Source of the DNA: Celeribacter halophilus
GTDB taxonomy: Bacteria; Pseudomonadota; Alphaproteobacteria; Rhodobacterales; Rhodobacteraceae
Direction of reading: 5' to 3'
NCBI RefSeq assembly: GCF_900114135.1
Contig: NZ_FORY01000014.1
Location: 25,294 to 89,293 of the forward strand
DNA length: 64,000 bases
The notes below the pieces were generated by a model. The model was given only the letters and a program-made list of their open reading frames with translations, made no database searches and was not told the DNA's origin. Each line of letters opens with the position of its first letter. Position 1 is the first letter of the stretch. The position numbers and the translations under genes are program-made. Positions 56,091 to 64,000 of the stretch are shown in pieces.

Positions 56091-56863
56091 TCAAGCGTGT
56101 CGGGGTCGGTCAAAATTGGGGTAGTACCGCCAGAGCCAAAGACCGAACCCCGCAGCCCAGAATATAGACGCGCTTACGTGGCTCGCTATGGCTGAGAGCT
56201 CTGCCAACTCGGGTAATATGCGTAAGAAGACGGAAATCAGACGAAGAAAGATTGCCACATTGACCTCGTACCCAACCGGAAGTGTCAATCCGGCATGCAA
56301 CAGCCCCGCGATGGAGAGCTCTGCCAAAACAGCCGTCCCGATCCCGCCCATGAGTGCCAGATGCCATCCGTCTGCGGGCAATACAGGGACCCGAGAGACC
56401 CTGCGCCGAGCCAGATCAGTCCGGCTCCAGACAGGAGGCAGGGTAGGGTGAGCATGATGATTTCCGCACGAAGGGCTTCGCGTCCGATGAACCCTTCGCC
56501 AGCAGGGTCGAAGAATCCGGCCCCCGCCGCGATCATCAGCCAAGCCACAACCGTGTCGCTGAGACCAAAGAGTTTCCCCAAAAGCACAAGCGCGACAAGT
56601 TCGGAGGCGAGGTTCTTGCGCCACGGATGTGGACGGTAGGGCGATGTCTTCTTGCTGGGGTCGAGCACAAGGTTGGTCACGGGCACAGTGATCCGTGCGT
56701 GGGCCAGCCCCAAAATACCTAAAAAGACGATGCCACCGTATTTCATCGCCTCGCCTGCCAGATAGCTGTCGCCGATGATCATGAAATAGCGTGTCATGGC
56801 CTCGGCCATGAAAAAAACCGCAAGCCAGGGCAGAAAGACCAAAAGCCGGTCTGTGCGTTTGCG
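56091..56863 (-). pseudogene. NnrS-like membrane protein remnant, frameshifted
   Basis: Two minus-strand frames together give about 255 residues of a polytopic membrane protein. The upstream frame (56863 to about 56400) has ARITVPVTNLVLDPSKK and AAGAGFFDPAGEGFIGR; the downstream frame (about 56390 to 56091) continues with LPADGWHLALMGGIGTAVLA and ISVFLRILPELAE. The switch near 56390-56405 is a frameshift. The pattern resembles NnrS-family proteins linked to nitric oxide response, but the N-terminal part is missing (family about 400 residues). The first frame starts directly after the TAG stop of the permease remnant and shares its phase. Family call moderately sure. Confidence 0.55.
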
Positions 56864-57534
56864 CTAAGTGATTGCGCTCCCGTAGAGGACTAGTCCTGCC
56901 ATCCAGGCAAGTGCCTGTGTTTCATCCATATATTGACGTGCTTTGGCCAATTCGTTGCCAATCCCGCTCACAAAGGAGAGGACTTCGATCATTACGGCGG
57001 CCTTGCTCATTGAGGGCAACCCCAAGAGCAAGGCTGGAAATAGGTGGGCAAGAATTTGGCGAAATCCGACGCTCCAGAACCGGCGCAGACGCGAGGCGCC
57101 AAACACCAGCGGTACGGCTCCCACAAGGATGGCGATGATCACCATGCCATCTGTTGCGCCGAACCAGATCAGTGCCAGCACCAGCCACGCAATCGGCGGC
57201 ACGCCAAGGATGACGGTCAGAAGGGCGCGCGCAAGCCGCATGGTCGCCGGAGAATAGCCCGCTATCAAACCGGTAAATCCGCCGATACAGGCCGAGAGCG
57301 TAAACCCGATGAGGGCGCGTCGCATGGTTGCGATAAAAATGGCCCAATTTTTGGGGCTGCTGAGGATGTTGATTGCCCCCGAAATGGTCACAGAGGCGCG
57401 GGAAGAATGAAATCGCCATAGGCCTCATGTCCAGCTTGCCAAAGAGCGGCAAAAAGCGTGAGTGCTGCCAGACCAGACCACCCGCCCCATATAAACCGCC
57501 CCGTGGCGCCGAGCCTGTCAAGAACATCGGTCAT
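56864..57534 (-). pseudogene. ABC transporter permease remnant (SsuC/TauC type), frameshifted
   Basis: An inner-membrane permease of the nitrate/taurine type. The true start is the ATG at 57534, overlapping the binding-protein stop by four bases; it reads MTDVLDRLGATGRFIWGG up to LPAPL, then hits TGA at 57390-57388. The rest continues in another frame as TISGAINILSSPKNWAIF to the TAG at 56864. Loss of a single base near 57391 explains this. The coupling-loop region is SMSKAAVMIEVLSFVSGIG. Together with the truncated neighbours, this is a decaying operon. Confidence 0.75.
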
Positions 57535-58011
57535 AAGCGGTAGAAGCCCTCATCGGGCAGCTTGCCACCAATGGCGCGAGGCTCGACATCGGCAACGGCT
57601 ATATACATCGCTTGAAACTGCGGGCGCAGGCTGGCAGCGCGATCTGCAGACAGGGCGGAATGCGGGATGGATTTCGCCAGCACCGGCGCGGGCATGCCAA
57701 GCGGGTCAGAGGCGGCTTGGGCAGCCTCCATCGGTTGGGCCATGACCTTGGGCCGTGTCGTTTCAATGGCGGTTTGAATGGCCACAACCAAATCTGGATT
57801 GGCCTCGTCGAAATCACGCATCACGGCCAGACCGGCCTGCGGCACAACGGGGCCAAGACCTGTGATCTTGCCCCATTCGTCCTGAATGTTGATGGCGCGG
57901 TAGACCTTTTGACCGGCTTGCAGCGCGCGCATCTCCGCCATGGTGGTAGCGGGCTCGGGCAAGACTGCCGTCTCTGCGCGCCCGGACAGCAAAAGCTGCA
58001 CCGCCTCGATA
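57531..58011 (-). pseudogene. ABC transporter binding-protein remnant, 5'-truncated
   Basis: The C-terminal 155 or so residues of a periplasmic binding protein (NMT1/thiamine-precursor or nitrate/taurine type). Recognisable stretches are LLLSGRAETAVLPEPATT and GLGPVVPQAGLAVMRDFD. The frame is cut at its 5' side by a run of eight G (58012-58019), beyond which the DNA is AT-rich and unrelated, so the first half of the gene is lost. It overlaps the permease start, showing the former operon order. Confidence 0.75.
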
Positions 58012-58171
58012 GGGGGGGGCGGAATTGATGATGTATTAGAAAATCATCCAATAGTTTGCTAATTTCTCCATTAACCTATTGATATTACTTGGTGCGAGAA
58101 AATTTGGTGACAAGATGGTTCCAAAAGTTGATAGTTTAATAGCCAAAATTTTAGACAGTTAAACCACCCCA
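58012..58171. other. AT-rich junction and probable promoter of the recombinase trio
   Basis: A sharp change from GC-rich remnant DNA to an AT-rich stretch just after the G8 tract. It contains CAATAG (58049-58054) and CTATTG (58076-58081) as an inverted pair and two ATAGTTT copies (58051 and 58131). It likely includes the left end of the inserted element and the promoter of the three-gene unit. Confidence 0.5.
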
Positions 58172-58600
58172 ATGTCCCCGAACACGCGTATGATTTCCGC
58201 GGATTTATTGGCTCCGCATCCTGATATTCATGATCCTTTGCGCCTTTGGTTGCGTGTCCCGCGGCGCAGGCCTGTCGTGCCGGTTCATGCAATCAAATCG
58301 GGACGCCAGTACCTTTGGTTTGCGGGATTTTCAGGGCTTGGGGCGCTCCGGAGCGGTCATGCCGAGGTTCGTGTTTTTCGACAGCTCCCCAATGACTATC
58401 TCGACAGAGCTTGGTCCGAAGCGGCCTGTGCTGATTGGGTTCAGGACTTCCGGGCCTGGTATAGAGCACTCTCCGACTTGCTGCCTGAAGAGCAGGCGAT
58501 CCGGCTGATTGGTCCTCGGGGCATCACCAAATACGGCGCGGCCCGTTTTGCAGGGATCTCGCGTCAAACGCTTTATAACGGCTTGCGGGAAGCTCGATGA
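58172..58600 (+). CDS. Small protein with C-terminal helix-turn-helix, first gene of recombinase trio
   Basis: A 142-residue protein of no family I recognise. The N-terminal 110 residues have a hydrophobic/aromatic-rich pattern (SGRQYLWFAGFSGLGALRSG; WVQDFRAWYRALSDLLPEEQ). The last 30 residues look like a helix-turn-helix, KYGAARFAGISRQTLYNGLR. No good ribosome-binding site precedes the ATG at 58172; the ATG at 58190 is an alternative. Its stop overlaps the next start (ATGA). A regulator or recombination directionality factor of the trio is a reasonable guess but unproven. Confidence 0.6.
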   Translation: MSPNTRMISADLLAPHPDIHDPLRLWLRVPRRRPVVPVHAIKSGRQYLWFAGFSGLGALRSGHAEVRVFRQLPNDYLDRAWSEAACADWVQDFRAWYRALSDLLPEEQAIRLIGPRGITKYGAARFAGISRQTLYNGLREAR

Positions 58601-60672
58601 TGGACCTTCTGGCAGGCCTTTCCCGTGAACAGCGTAGGCAGGTCGTGGGTGAGGCTGTGCGGTTGTTAAATCTGGTGTCGACGACGAAAGGCGTCAGAGA
58701 GGCGGAGGCCGCCCGTAGAGAGTTGCTGCCGGAGAGGGGGCCTGAGGTTAAGAAGCAACGCCTGTACATATGCAAAAATCCTCTTGCTGCGATGCTGATG
58801 ACGCGCCCCGACACGTCACGACCTCGGGTTACCGATCTGGATATTCTGCGGGGGTGGGCTCTGGTTGGGGCGCTGCGATTTTGTAAGACGTATAAACAGA
58901 CGGATACGTACAGTCGTGTCGATCAAGGTCTCAGGGCTGTGCGTCACCTTGTGGGTAAGAGTTATTCATTCGACCTTATGCTGGAGTTGCCGCCTTTCGG
59001 ACCGGATCTTGAGAGCTTGATTGCTGCGTTGAGGGCGCTGGAGAAAACGCTACATGTGCGCGGCGCTGATGAATATGCGAGAGTGGTCGAGCTTTCCCGT
59101 CTGATTACAAATGCGGTCTATCCGCAAGGTCCGGTTTATCGGAAAGATGCACAACGCGGGCCTTATGATGACCGGACGCCCGATCTTGTGATCGAAGATG
59201 ATGGAGCGCGTGAAGTTGTTTTCGAACATGTCGGGGAAGATGCGGAGGCCCCATCGGAGGAATTGATCGAAGATCGTGAGCTTCTGTATTACCGGTTTCC
59301 CGATCTGGTGGCACCCGAGCGCAGAGATGTTTACCTCGCAGAACAACAATTGAACCTGTTTGAAGAGGAACAGGCCGAACTCGGATGGACCGGCGATTTT
59401 GCCTCGCTCTCGAACCTGGAAACCTGTGCGATCTGGCGTGCGGCATGGGCGGAGAAGGACACGGATATCGGCGCTGTATGGGCTCTGGCCTATCTTCTGT
59501 TCGGACGGGAGGTCAGCGGTTTGGGGCGGAGGCCTCGCATTGGGGAAAGCTGGTGGAACAATGGCGGGATCGCTTTTGTACCTGATGTCGCGCATCAGAC
59601 GGAAAAGACGGCTCCGGACACTGTCTTTACGCTACAGCCACCCAAGGACCTTGCGGCTTTGTTCGAACAGCTTCCTGATCGGCACAGTGCTCATGAGGAT
59701 GTGCGGGCCTGGCTTAAGAAACAGAATCTCGAGCGCCCTGTCGGGCCGAGCCATCTGATCCGGGCGTTGCGCGATGCTATGCCGAATAAGGACCGTGCGA
59801 TTGTAGGGCTGCTCACCGGCCGCAAGGTCGGGGATGTGGTGCAGATGCATTACACGAAGGTCAAAACAAAGAGGCTTGCCTCGGCGTGGCGAGAGGCGCT
59901 GAAGGACAGGTTTGAGACTGATATTGCGGTGGAGGTAACGAGTCCGGCTTCTGTGGTCGGTACGCTCAAATCCCCGTCCCGACAGCAGGTACGGCGCTAT
60001 TTTCGGGGATTGGTGGATGACGCGAGGACGGCAGGTCCCGATCAGGACGATGTGCAGACCTTTGCCGGGTTGACGAACCTCTTTGGTGCTGTGTTGAACT
60101 TCCTGACGGCGCGCCGGCCAAACGGGGCGGCATTCGAGCCGTTTGCGCGTATCGTCGGGGACCATCGCCCGAGAATTCTCCTGACCGGGAAAGGCGGGCG
60201 GTTGGTCAATGATGACAGGTGGGTGCCGCTGTGCCCCACGGCACATGCCGTTATTCTGCATTGGCGCGAGATTTGTGCAGATATGTCCCATCGCCTCTTT
60301 ATGTTGCCGCATGTGCGCGACAGTTTGTCGGCCATCGCAGAAGGGCAGGGTGTCCCGTTTTTGAAATGGAGCACACTCATGGAGGAGCCGACCCCGCTAT
60401 CCGCTCCGGAGTTGTGGCGGCGGGCGGGAACTCCGGCGAAGCGGGGCCCCGCAAAGGCAACCAATTGGGCCAGACATTACGTCCGTTCTGCACTGGTGGA
60501 GCTTGATGTTCCCGGACCGCTCATCGACGGCTTTATGGGTCATGGCGGGCATATGTTCGACCCGTTAACCCCGACCAGTGCTTCAAGCATCGCCGATCAG
60601 GACAGGTTGCGACACGCGCTTGAGCAGATCTGGTGTGACCTGGAGGTTGAATTGCCGGGGCTGGGCCGATGA
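58597..60672 (+). CDS. Large recombinase-like protein lacking the nucleophile tyrosine
   Basis: A 691-residue protein. The last 200 residues have features of a tyrosine recombinase catalytic domain: arginine in FLTARRPNGAAFEPFARI (R506/R507), a lysine in LLTGKGGRLVNDDRWVPL (K532), H-x-x-R in NWARHYVRSALVELD (H627, R630), and G-H in IDGFMGHGGHMFDPLTPTS (H649). In the position where the nucleophile tyrosine should follow, no tyrosine is present. The first 480 residues are unlike known integrase N domains. Coupled by four-base overlaps to both neighbours, so it probably works in a complex with the third gene product. Called by motif pattern only. Confidence 0.62.
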   Translation: MMDLLAGLSREQRRQVVGEAVRLLNLVSTTKGVREAEAARRELLPERGPEVKKQRLYICKNPLAAMLMTRPDTSRPRVTDLDILRGWALVGALRFCKTYKQTDTYSRVDQGLRAVRHLVGKSYSFDLMLELPPFGPDLESLIAALRALEKTLHVRGADEYARVVELSRLITNAVYPQGPVYRKDAQRGPYDDRTPDLVIEDDGAREVVFEHVGEDAEAPSEELIEDRELLYYRFPDLVAPERRDVYLAEQQLNLFEEEQAELGWTGDFASLSNLETCAIWRAAWAEKDTDIGAVWALAYLLFGREVSGLGRRPRIGESWWNNGGIAFVPDVAHQTEKTAPDTVFTLQPPKDLAALFEQLPDRHSAHEDVRAWLKKQNLERPVGPSHLIRALRDAMPNKDRAIVGLLTGRKVGDVVQMHYTKVKTKRLASAWREALKDRFETDIAVEVTSPASVVGTLKSPSRQQVRRYFRGLVDDARTAGPDQDDVQTFAGLTNLFGAVLNFLTARRPNGAAFEPFARIVGDHRPRILLTGKGGRLVNDDRWVPLCPTAHAVILHWREICADMSHRLFMLPHVRDSLSAIAEGQGVPFLKWSTLMEEPTPLSAPELWRRAGTPAKRGPAKATNWARHYVRSALVELDVPGPLIDGFMGHGGHMFDPLTPTSASSIADQDRLRHALEQIWCDLEVELPGLGR

Positions 60673-63410
60673 AACATGTGAGAGATCATGTGAAAGCCCG
60701 GCTTGAACGGGTTGGTGTTGAGGCGCTTCGCACGCCTTCTGTGGCTGAGCGCTTTGTGAGCGAGGCACTGGCGCTGGCCGCAGAGGCGGGTGACACGGTG
60801 AGGGAGACCGAGAAGGCACGGGACAGGGTTCTCAGCCTGTTGCGCGCCATTGAGCGGGCCTATGATTTGCGTCTCGGCTTGGCTGTCAAATACACTCCAC
60901 CACCCCCAAAGTCGCCTCTGCGCCGCTCAAACTGGGCTGTTGCTGCGCATCGGGCCTGCGCCATCTACAGGCAATTGGAAGACCGGTTGCGCAGTCGAAG
61001 GCATAAAGGGGAGGCGCTTGCGGCTCTGATTGTTCTGAGCGCTATCATGCGCGGGGGCTTGTTGCGATCTGAGGCCTGGATGTCTTTGTGGGCGGGGCTG
61101 TCATACGGCAAGCCGGAAATCAAACGTCACAAGCTGCTAGGAAAACATGTCTGGATTGACCTGAAGATCAATCAGCATACCGAGGTGCGGTTTTATCCCG
61201 ATGTTGTGACTCTCGGCCTTTTGGCGCGTTGGTCTCCGGTATCCTTGCCGCGGCTCCCAAGTCCGGACCGTCTCTTGCGCAGGATACAGGAGGTACTCGT
61301 GCTTCCCGAGTTTCCCAAGGCCGATGCGTTTGCCGAGGCAGCTTTTGCGCCCCTCGAAGACCAGTATGCCGCGGGTATACCCTCTGTGCTGTTTGAAGCG
61401 GCCCGCGGGTCATTCAGGGCGGGATCCGTGCCTTCGGAACACTGGGAGGGAAGCCTGTGCGGGGAGGTGTTGGATGTCCCTGCGGCCCTTCGGCGTCGAA
61501 AGCCGGTAAAGAGCGCGGAGGCAGCGCTTTCTTTGGAAGAGAGCAACAGGGAGCTCCGCCAGATCCTCACAACGAGGCGGAAAGGGGCCCATAAGATAAC
61601 GCGTGCGCCGGTGCGCGCGGGGTTGGAGGAACTGATCGCCCAAGCCCCGCCTCCTATTGTTCGTGCACGTGCGCTCTGGTGTTCGTCCTTACTGAAGAAG
61701 GGTTGCAAAGTCTCAACACTGCAGCGCTACGAGTCCGCAGTCGGCAAGACCCTCTCGCTGGCATTTGGAGAGGCCGATCCGGCACGCATGAGCGTTGAGG
61801 AGATCGAAGCCCGTCTTTATGCCGTCTTGGAAATCCCGGGCGCGTTGCAGGACAAGATGACGGGGACGTGTCTCTGCCAGTTCTTTCGTTTTACCTTTTA
61901 TGACCCGAGGCTCTATTGGCCGGAGCCCGATCTGCGGTTCCCTCAGATGTCTCGTAAGGGGCCGCCGCGCCGTGCTGTTATTACCGGACCGCAAATCAGG
62001 CAGGCTTTGAAGGGGTTGAAAGATGAGGGGCCACACAGGGTTGCGTTTCTATTGGCCGCGCGGGGCGGGCTGCGGCTCTCGGATATGGAAGCGCTGCGGA
62101 TATGTGATGTTGATTATAGCAGAAAAGGGGTGGTTCGGCTGCATCCGACCACAGAGGGAGATATCAAAACCGGAGCGGGGCGTCGGCAGGTGCCGGTGGC
62201 GCAGTTCCTCAGACCTCAAGAGTTGTCGTCATGGGAAAGGTTTGTCGCGCATCGTCGGCAGACCAGTTCAAACCACAGGGTGGCGTTTCTCTCGGAAGAC
62301 AGATCGCTTCTGGAGGCGCCCCGGTTTGACCGGATAGGCTTTGCCCGGCTTTTGGGGGAACAGCTCGGATTACGTCCGCATGATCTGCGTCACGGGGCAC
62401 TCTCGAATATCGCCCTCGCGCTGTTGGCGCCTGAAGCCGACAAGGTCGTGTGTAACCTCACAGGTTGGAATGCCGACTGTATCAGGTGGATGCGTGAGGA
62501 ATATTCCGGACGGGATCCACTGAATGGTACCCATCAAATCGCGCGGCTTGCGGGGCACCGGCAGGCGGAGACGACATTTGACACCTATATTCACCTGACG
62601 GATCTCGCGCTTGGTTTACATATTGCCGCTGTCAGGGACGAGAGGCCCGCCGCTGAGGCGGCCAGCATGACGGGTTTGAACCGGCGCAGTGTGGGAAGAA
62701 AGAGATCGGTTGTTCTGGAGGATTTGCGCCTGAAGGTTTTGAAGAAGCTGCCCGTCACAGAGATCAAGCCGGGTAGTCAGGCTGTTCCTGTAACTCCTGA
62801 GCCTCAAGACAAAACCCCAAAAGTCACAAACATAGCTCCGAATTTTGTGGTTATTCTGTCTCTGGCCGTGAAAAGCGGCCTGAACTCACTGGAGATCGCG
62901 GAGAAATATGCGGTGCCTCTGCGGGCTGTGAACTGGCTGATGGAGTGTGAGGCGCGTGCCCCTCTCGGGGCCATCCCACGCCGCAAGACGGACAGGCACT
63001 GGGTGGTCCGCCAGGCTGACAAAGCTATGGGACTTGAAGACCCGAGGGGCTTTGTCTCGGAGATACGCGCCATGCCGCACAGGAAACTGACCTATTCGGC
63101 GCCTTGGCCTGCCAAGCGCTGGTTGTCCGGAATGGGGCGCGGTGTCAGGACAGAGGCGACACTCTACCTCGCTTCAAAGGATAATCCAGAGCTTTGGAAG
63201 GGGATCAAGGCCGAGCGTGTATCCGGTCCTCGTACACGTTTGGAGTTGGTCCCCATGACACCGGCAGGGACCAATGCCATGCCGTTTTTGCGTCTTGTGG
63301 CGGATATTGTCGAGCGTACGCTGAAACTGCGCGAGATTGTGGTAGAGGTGGAGAGAGACGTGAGGAGACTTAACCTGAATAATTCAGGAGCCCTGCGCGC
63401 TTTTCTATAA
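60669..63410 (+). CDS. Large tyrosine recombinase with N- and C-terminal extensions
   Basis: A 913-residue site-specific recombinase. The catalytic domain (about 440-650) has the complete set: R469 in ARGGLRLSDMEALRICDVD, K500 in DIKTGAGRRQVPV, H571 and R574 in LRPHDLRHGALSNIALALL, H630 in ARLAGHRQAETTFDTYIHL and the nucleophile Y640 in the same stretch. A core-binding-like region precedes it (KKGCKVSTLQRYESAVGKTL). The first 330 residues and the last 260 are extensions; the latter includes a helix-turn-helix-like segment, NSLEIAEKYAVPLRAVNWLM. More than twice the size of common phage integrases (300-450). Last gene of the trio, 85 bases before the rRNA promoter -35. Confidence 0.88.
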   Translation: MKHVRDHVKARLERVGVEALRTPSVAERFVSEALALAAEAGDTVRETEKARDRVLSLLRAIERAYDLRLGLAVKYTPPPPKSPLRRSNWAVAAHRACAIYRQLEDRLRSRRHKGEALAALIVLSAIMRGGLLRSEAWMSLWAGLSYGKPEIKRHKLLGKHVWIDLKINQHTEVRFYPDVVTLGLLARWSPVSLPRLPSPDRLLRRIQEVLVLPEFPKADAFAEAAFAPLEDQYAAGIPSVLFEAARGSFRAGSVPSEHWEGSLCGEVLDVPAALRRRKPVKSAEAALSLEESNRELRQILTTRRKGAHKITRAPVRAGLEELIAQAPPPIVRARALWCSSLLKKGCKVSTLQRYESAVGKTLSLAFGEADPARMSVEEIEARLYAVLEIPGALQDKMTGTCLCQFFRFTFYDPRLYWPEPDLRFPQMSRKGPPRRAVITGPQIRQALKGLKDEGPHRVAFLLAARGGLRLSDMEALRICDVDYSRKGVVRLHPTTEGDIKTGAGRRQVPVAQFLRPQELSSWERFVAHRRQTSSNHRVAFLSEDRSLLEAPRFDRIGFARLLGEQLGLRPHDLRHGALSNIALALLAPEADKVVCNLTGWNADCIRWMREEYSGRDPLNGTHQIARLAGHRQAETTFDTYIHLTDLALGLHIAAVRDERPAAEAASMTGLNRRSVGRKRSVVLEDLRLKVLKKLPVTEIKPGSQAVPVTPEPQDKTPKVTNIAPNFVVILSLAVKSGLNSLEIAEKYAVPLRAVNWLMECEARAPLGAIPRRKTDRHWVVRQADKAMGLEDPRGFVSEIRAMPHRKLTYSAPWPAKRWLSGMGRGVRTEATLYLASKDNPELWKGIKAERVSGPRTRLELVPMTPAGTNAMPFLRLVADIVERTLKLREIVVEVERDVRRLNLNNSGALRAFL

Positions 63411-63494
63411 GCGTGTGTTTTGACCGTGGATGCATAATGAGAGCGCCCGAAATCGATGTCCGTGGATTTTTTTGAAATTTCTTCAAAGAATCGC

Positions 63495-63522
63495 TTGCAG
63501 GATTTGTTTGGTAGTCTTAGAA
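63495..63522 (+). promoter_or_regulatory. Probable rRNA operon promoter
   Basis: TTGCAG at 63495-63500 and TTAGAA at 63517-63522 are 16 bases apart, with CCCCCTTCACC directly after, a composition seen before rrn operons of this family. The position, about 410 bases before 16S, fits the long leaders of alphaproteobacterial rrn operons. Confidence 0.6.
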
Positions 63523-63692
63523 CCCCCTTCACCGGCGGCGCAGACAGCGCGGACGGGACGCCAGATGGCGCAGACGGAACGGGGTGACTGAGGTTACTGA
63601 GGGAAGTTTGAGTGATCTGACGGAGAAAATTTTGAGGTAGATCTGGGCGGGCGCGCCGCAAGTTAGGGCGCACTGGTCTGGTTTTTGTCTCG

Positions 63693-63704
63693 TGCTCTTT
63701 GAAA
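63693..63704 (+). promoter_or_regulatory. boxA antitermination element of the rRNA leader
   Basis: TGCTCTTTGAAA matches the boxA consensus (TGCTCTTTA type) used by NusB/NusE to prevent early termination of rRNA transcripts. It lies about 230 bases before the 16S start. Confidence 0.65.
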
Positions 63705-63933
63705 TTGATAGATGAACGAAGAGATATGTGGGCGGTTTGGTCTTAACGACAAGAACGTCTGTATATCGCGCTCTTAGGGATTTCGGTCCTGATTATAGAG
63801 TGTCAGCTTCACTGTTTGTCGGCTTTCGGTGTCTTTGGATACTGATGCAGATAAACGGTAATTCATCTGGCCTTATGGTTGGATGATTGATGTGCAGAGG
63901 TTCGACGTCAAGGTTATGATGGTAACATCATTT

Positions 63934-64000
63934 CAACTTGAGAGTTTGATCCTGGCTCAGAACGAACGCTGGCGGCACGCCTAACACATGCAAGTCGAAC
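63934..64000 (+). rRNA. rrs: 16S ribosomal RNA, 5' end (cut by window edge)
   Basis: The universal start of 16S is seen: AGAGTTTGATCCTGGCTCAG at 63941-63960, then GAACGCTGGCGGC and ACACATGCAAGTCGAAC. Only the first 67 bases lie within the window. The mature end is placed at CAACTTGAG by analogy with other bacteria. Confidence 0.97.

Larger units (their letters stand above)
63411..63933. other. rRNA operon upstream and leader region
   Basis: About 520 bases from the recombinase stop to the 16S start, without a gene. It contains the rRNA promoter, a boxA-like antitermination element and leader sequence; the leader has the look of other Rhodobacteraceae rrn leaders (for example the stretch around GAACGAAGAGATATGTGGGC at 63714-63733). 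Confidence 0.7.

Overview
The window looks like Rhodobacteraceae (roseobacter-type) DNA. The grounds are the gene families: a GlpSTPQV-type glycerol ABC transporter, two TctABC systems and one TRAP carboxylate transporter, a repABC replicon, and a solitary DnaA-like plasmid initiator with its own parAB. The rRNA leader that ends the window also resembles this group. The molecule carries two plasmid-type replication/partition systems and the start of a 16S rRNA gene, so it is best read as a chromid, a large composite plasmid, or a chromosome that has absorbed plasmid backbones. Nothing inside the window decides between these.

Layout. 0-2 kb: amidohydrolase and a small cupin. 2.1-13.5 kb: glycerol catabolism, with a DeoR/GlpR repressor divergent from glpD, then two transporter ATPases, two permeases, a DUF2160 membrane protein, the binding protein, glpK and an iron alcohol dehydrogenase, all on +. 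13.6-21.0 kb: a complete tetrathionate reductase operon ttrS-ttrR-ttrB-ttrC-ttrA on the minus strand, with four helically phased CCGACA repeats upstream. 21.4-32.2 kb: a carboxylate or sugar-acid block (FAH hydrolase, GntR regulator, TctABC, an aldehyde dehydrogenase resembling 2-oxoglutarate-semialdehyde dehydrogenase, an RraA-like protein, and a TRAP transporter). 32.7-35.2 kb: methionine ABC transporter metNIQ. 35.6-39.2 kb: repABC. 39.4-46.6 kb: two Gfo/Idh/MocA oxidoreductases flanking a second TctABC and an AEC transporter. 46.7-51.9 kb: alpha/beta hydrolase, LysR regulator, BKACE enzyme, a flavin reductase fused to a MarR-like domain, and a luciferase-like monooxygenase.

52.1-55.7 kb: a second replicon backbone with a DnaA-like initiator divergent from parA-parB. 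TGTCCCC repeats lie between them, and four perfect GTCCCCGCGGGGAC palindromes lie in and before parAB; these are probable parS sites. 56.1-58.0 kb: decayed remnants of an ABC binding protein, its permease and an NnrS-like membrane protein, bounded by two TAGGGGGGGG tracts. 58.2-63.4 kb: three translationally coupled genes (142, 691 and 913 codons). The last is a tyrosine recombinase with the full catalytic set and large extensions. The middle one looks like a recombinase-fold protein without its tyrosine. The first ends in a helix-turn-helix-like segment. This trio sits directly upstream of an rRNA operon promoter and is the best candidate here for a poorly described mobile system.

Functional reading: most of the window is uptake and oxidation of small organic compounds (glycerol, carboxylates, methionine) plus one anaerobic respiratory option, carried on a replicon assembled from at least two plasmid backbones.
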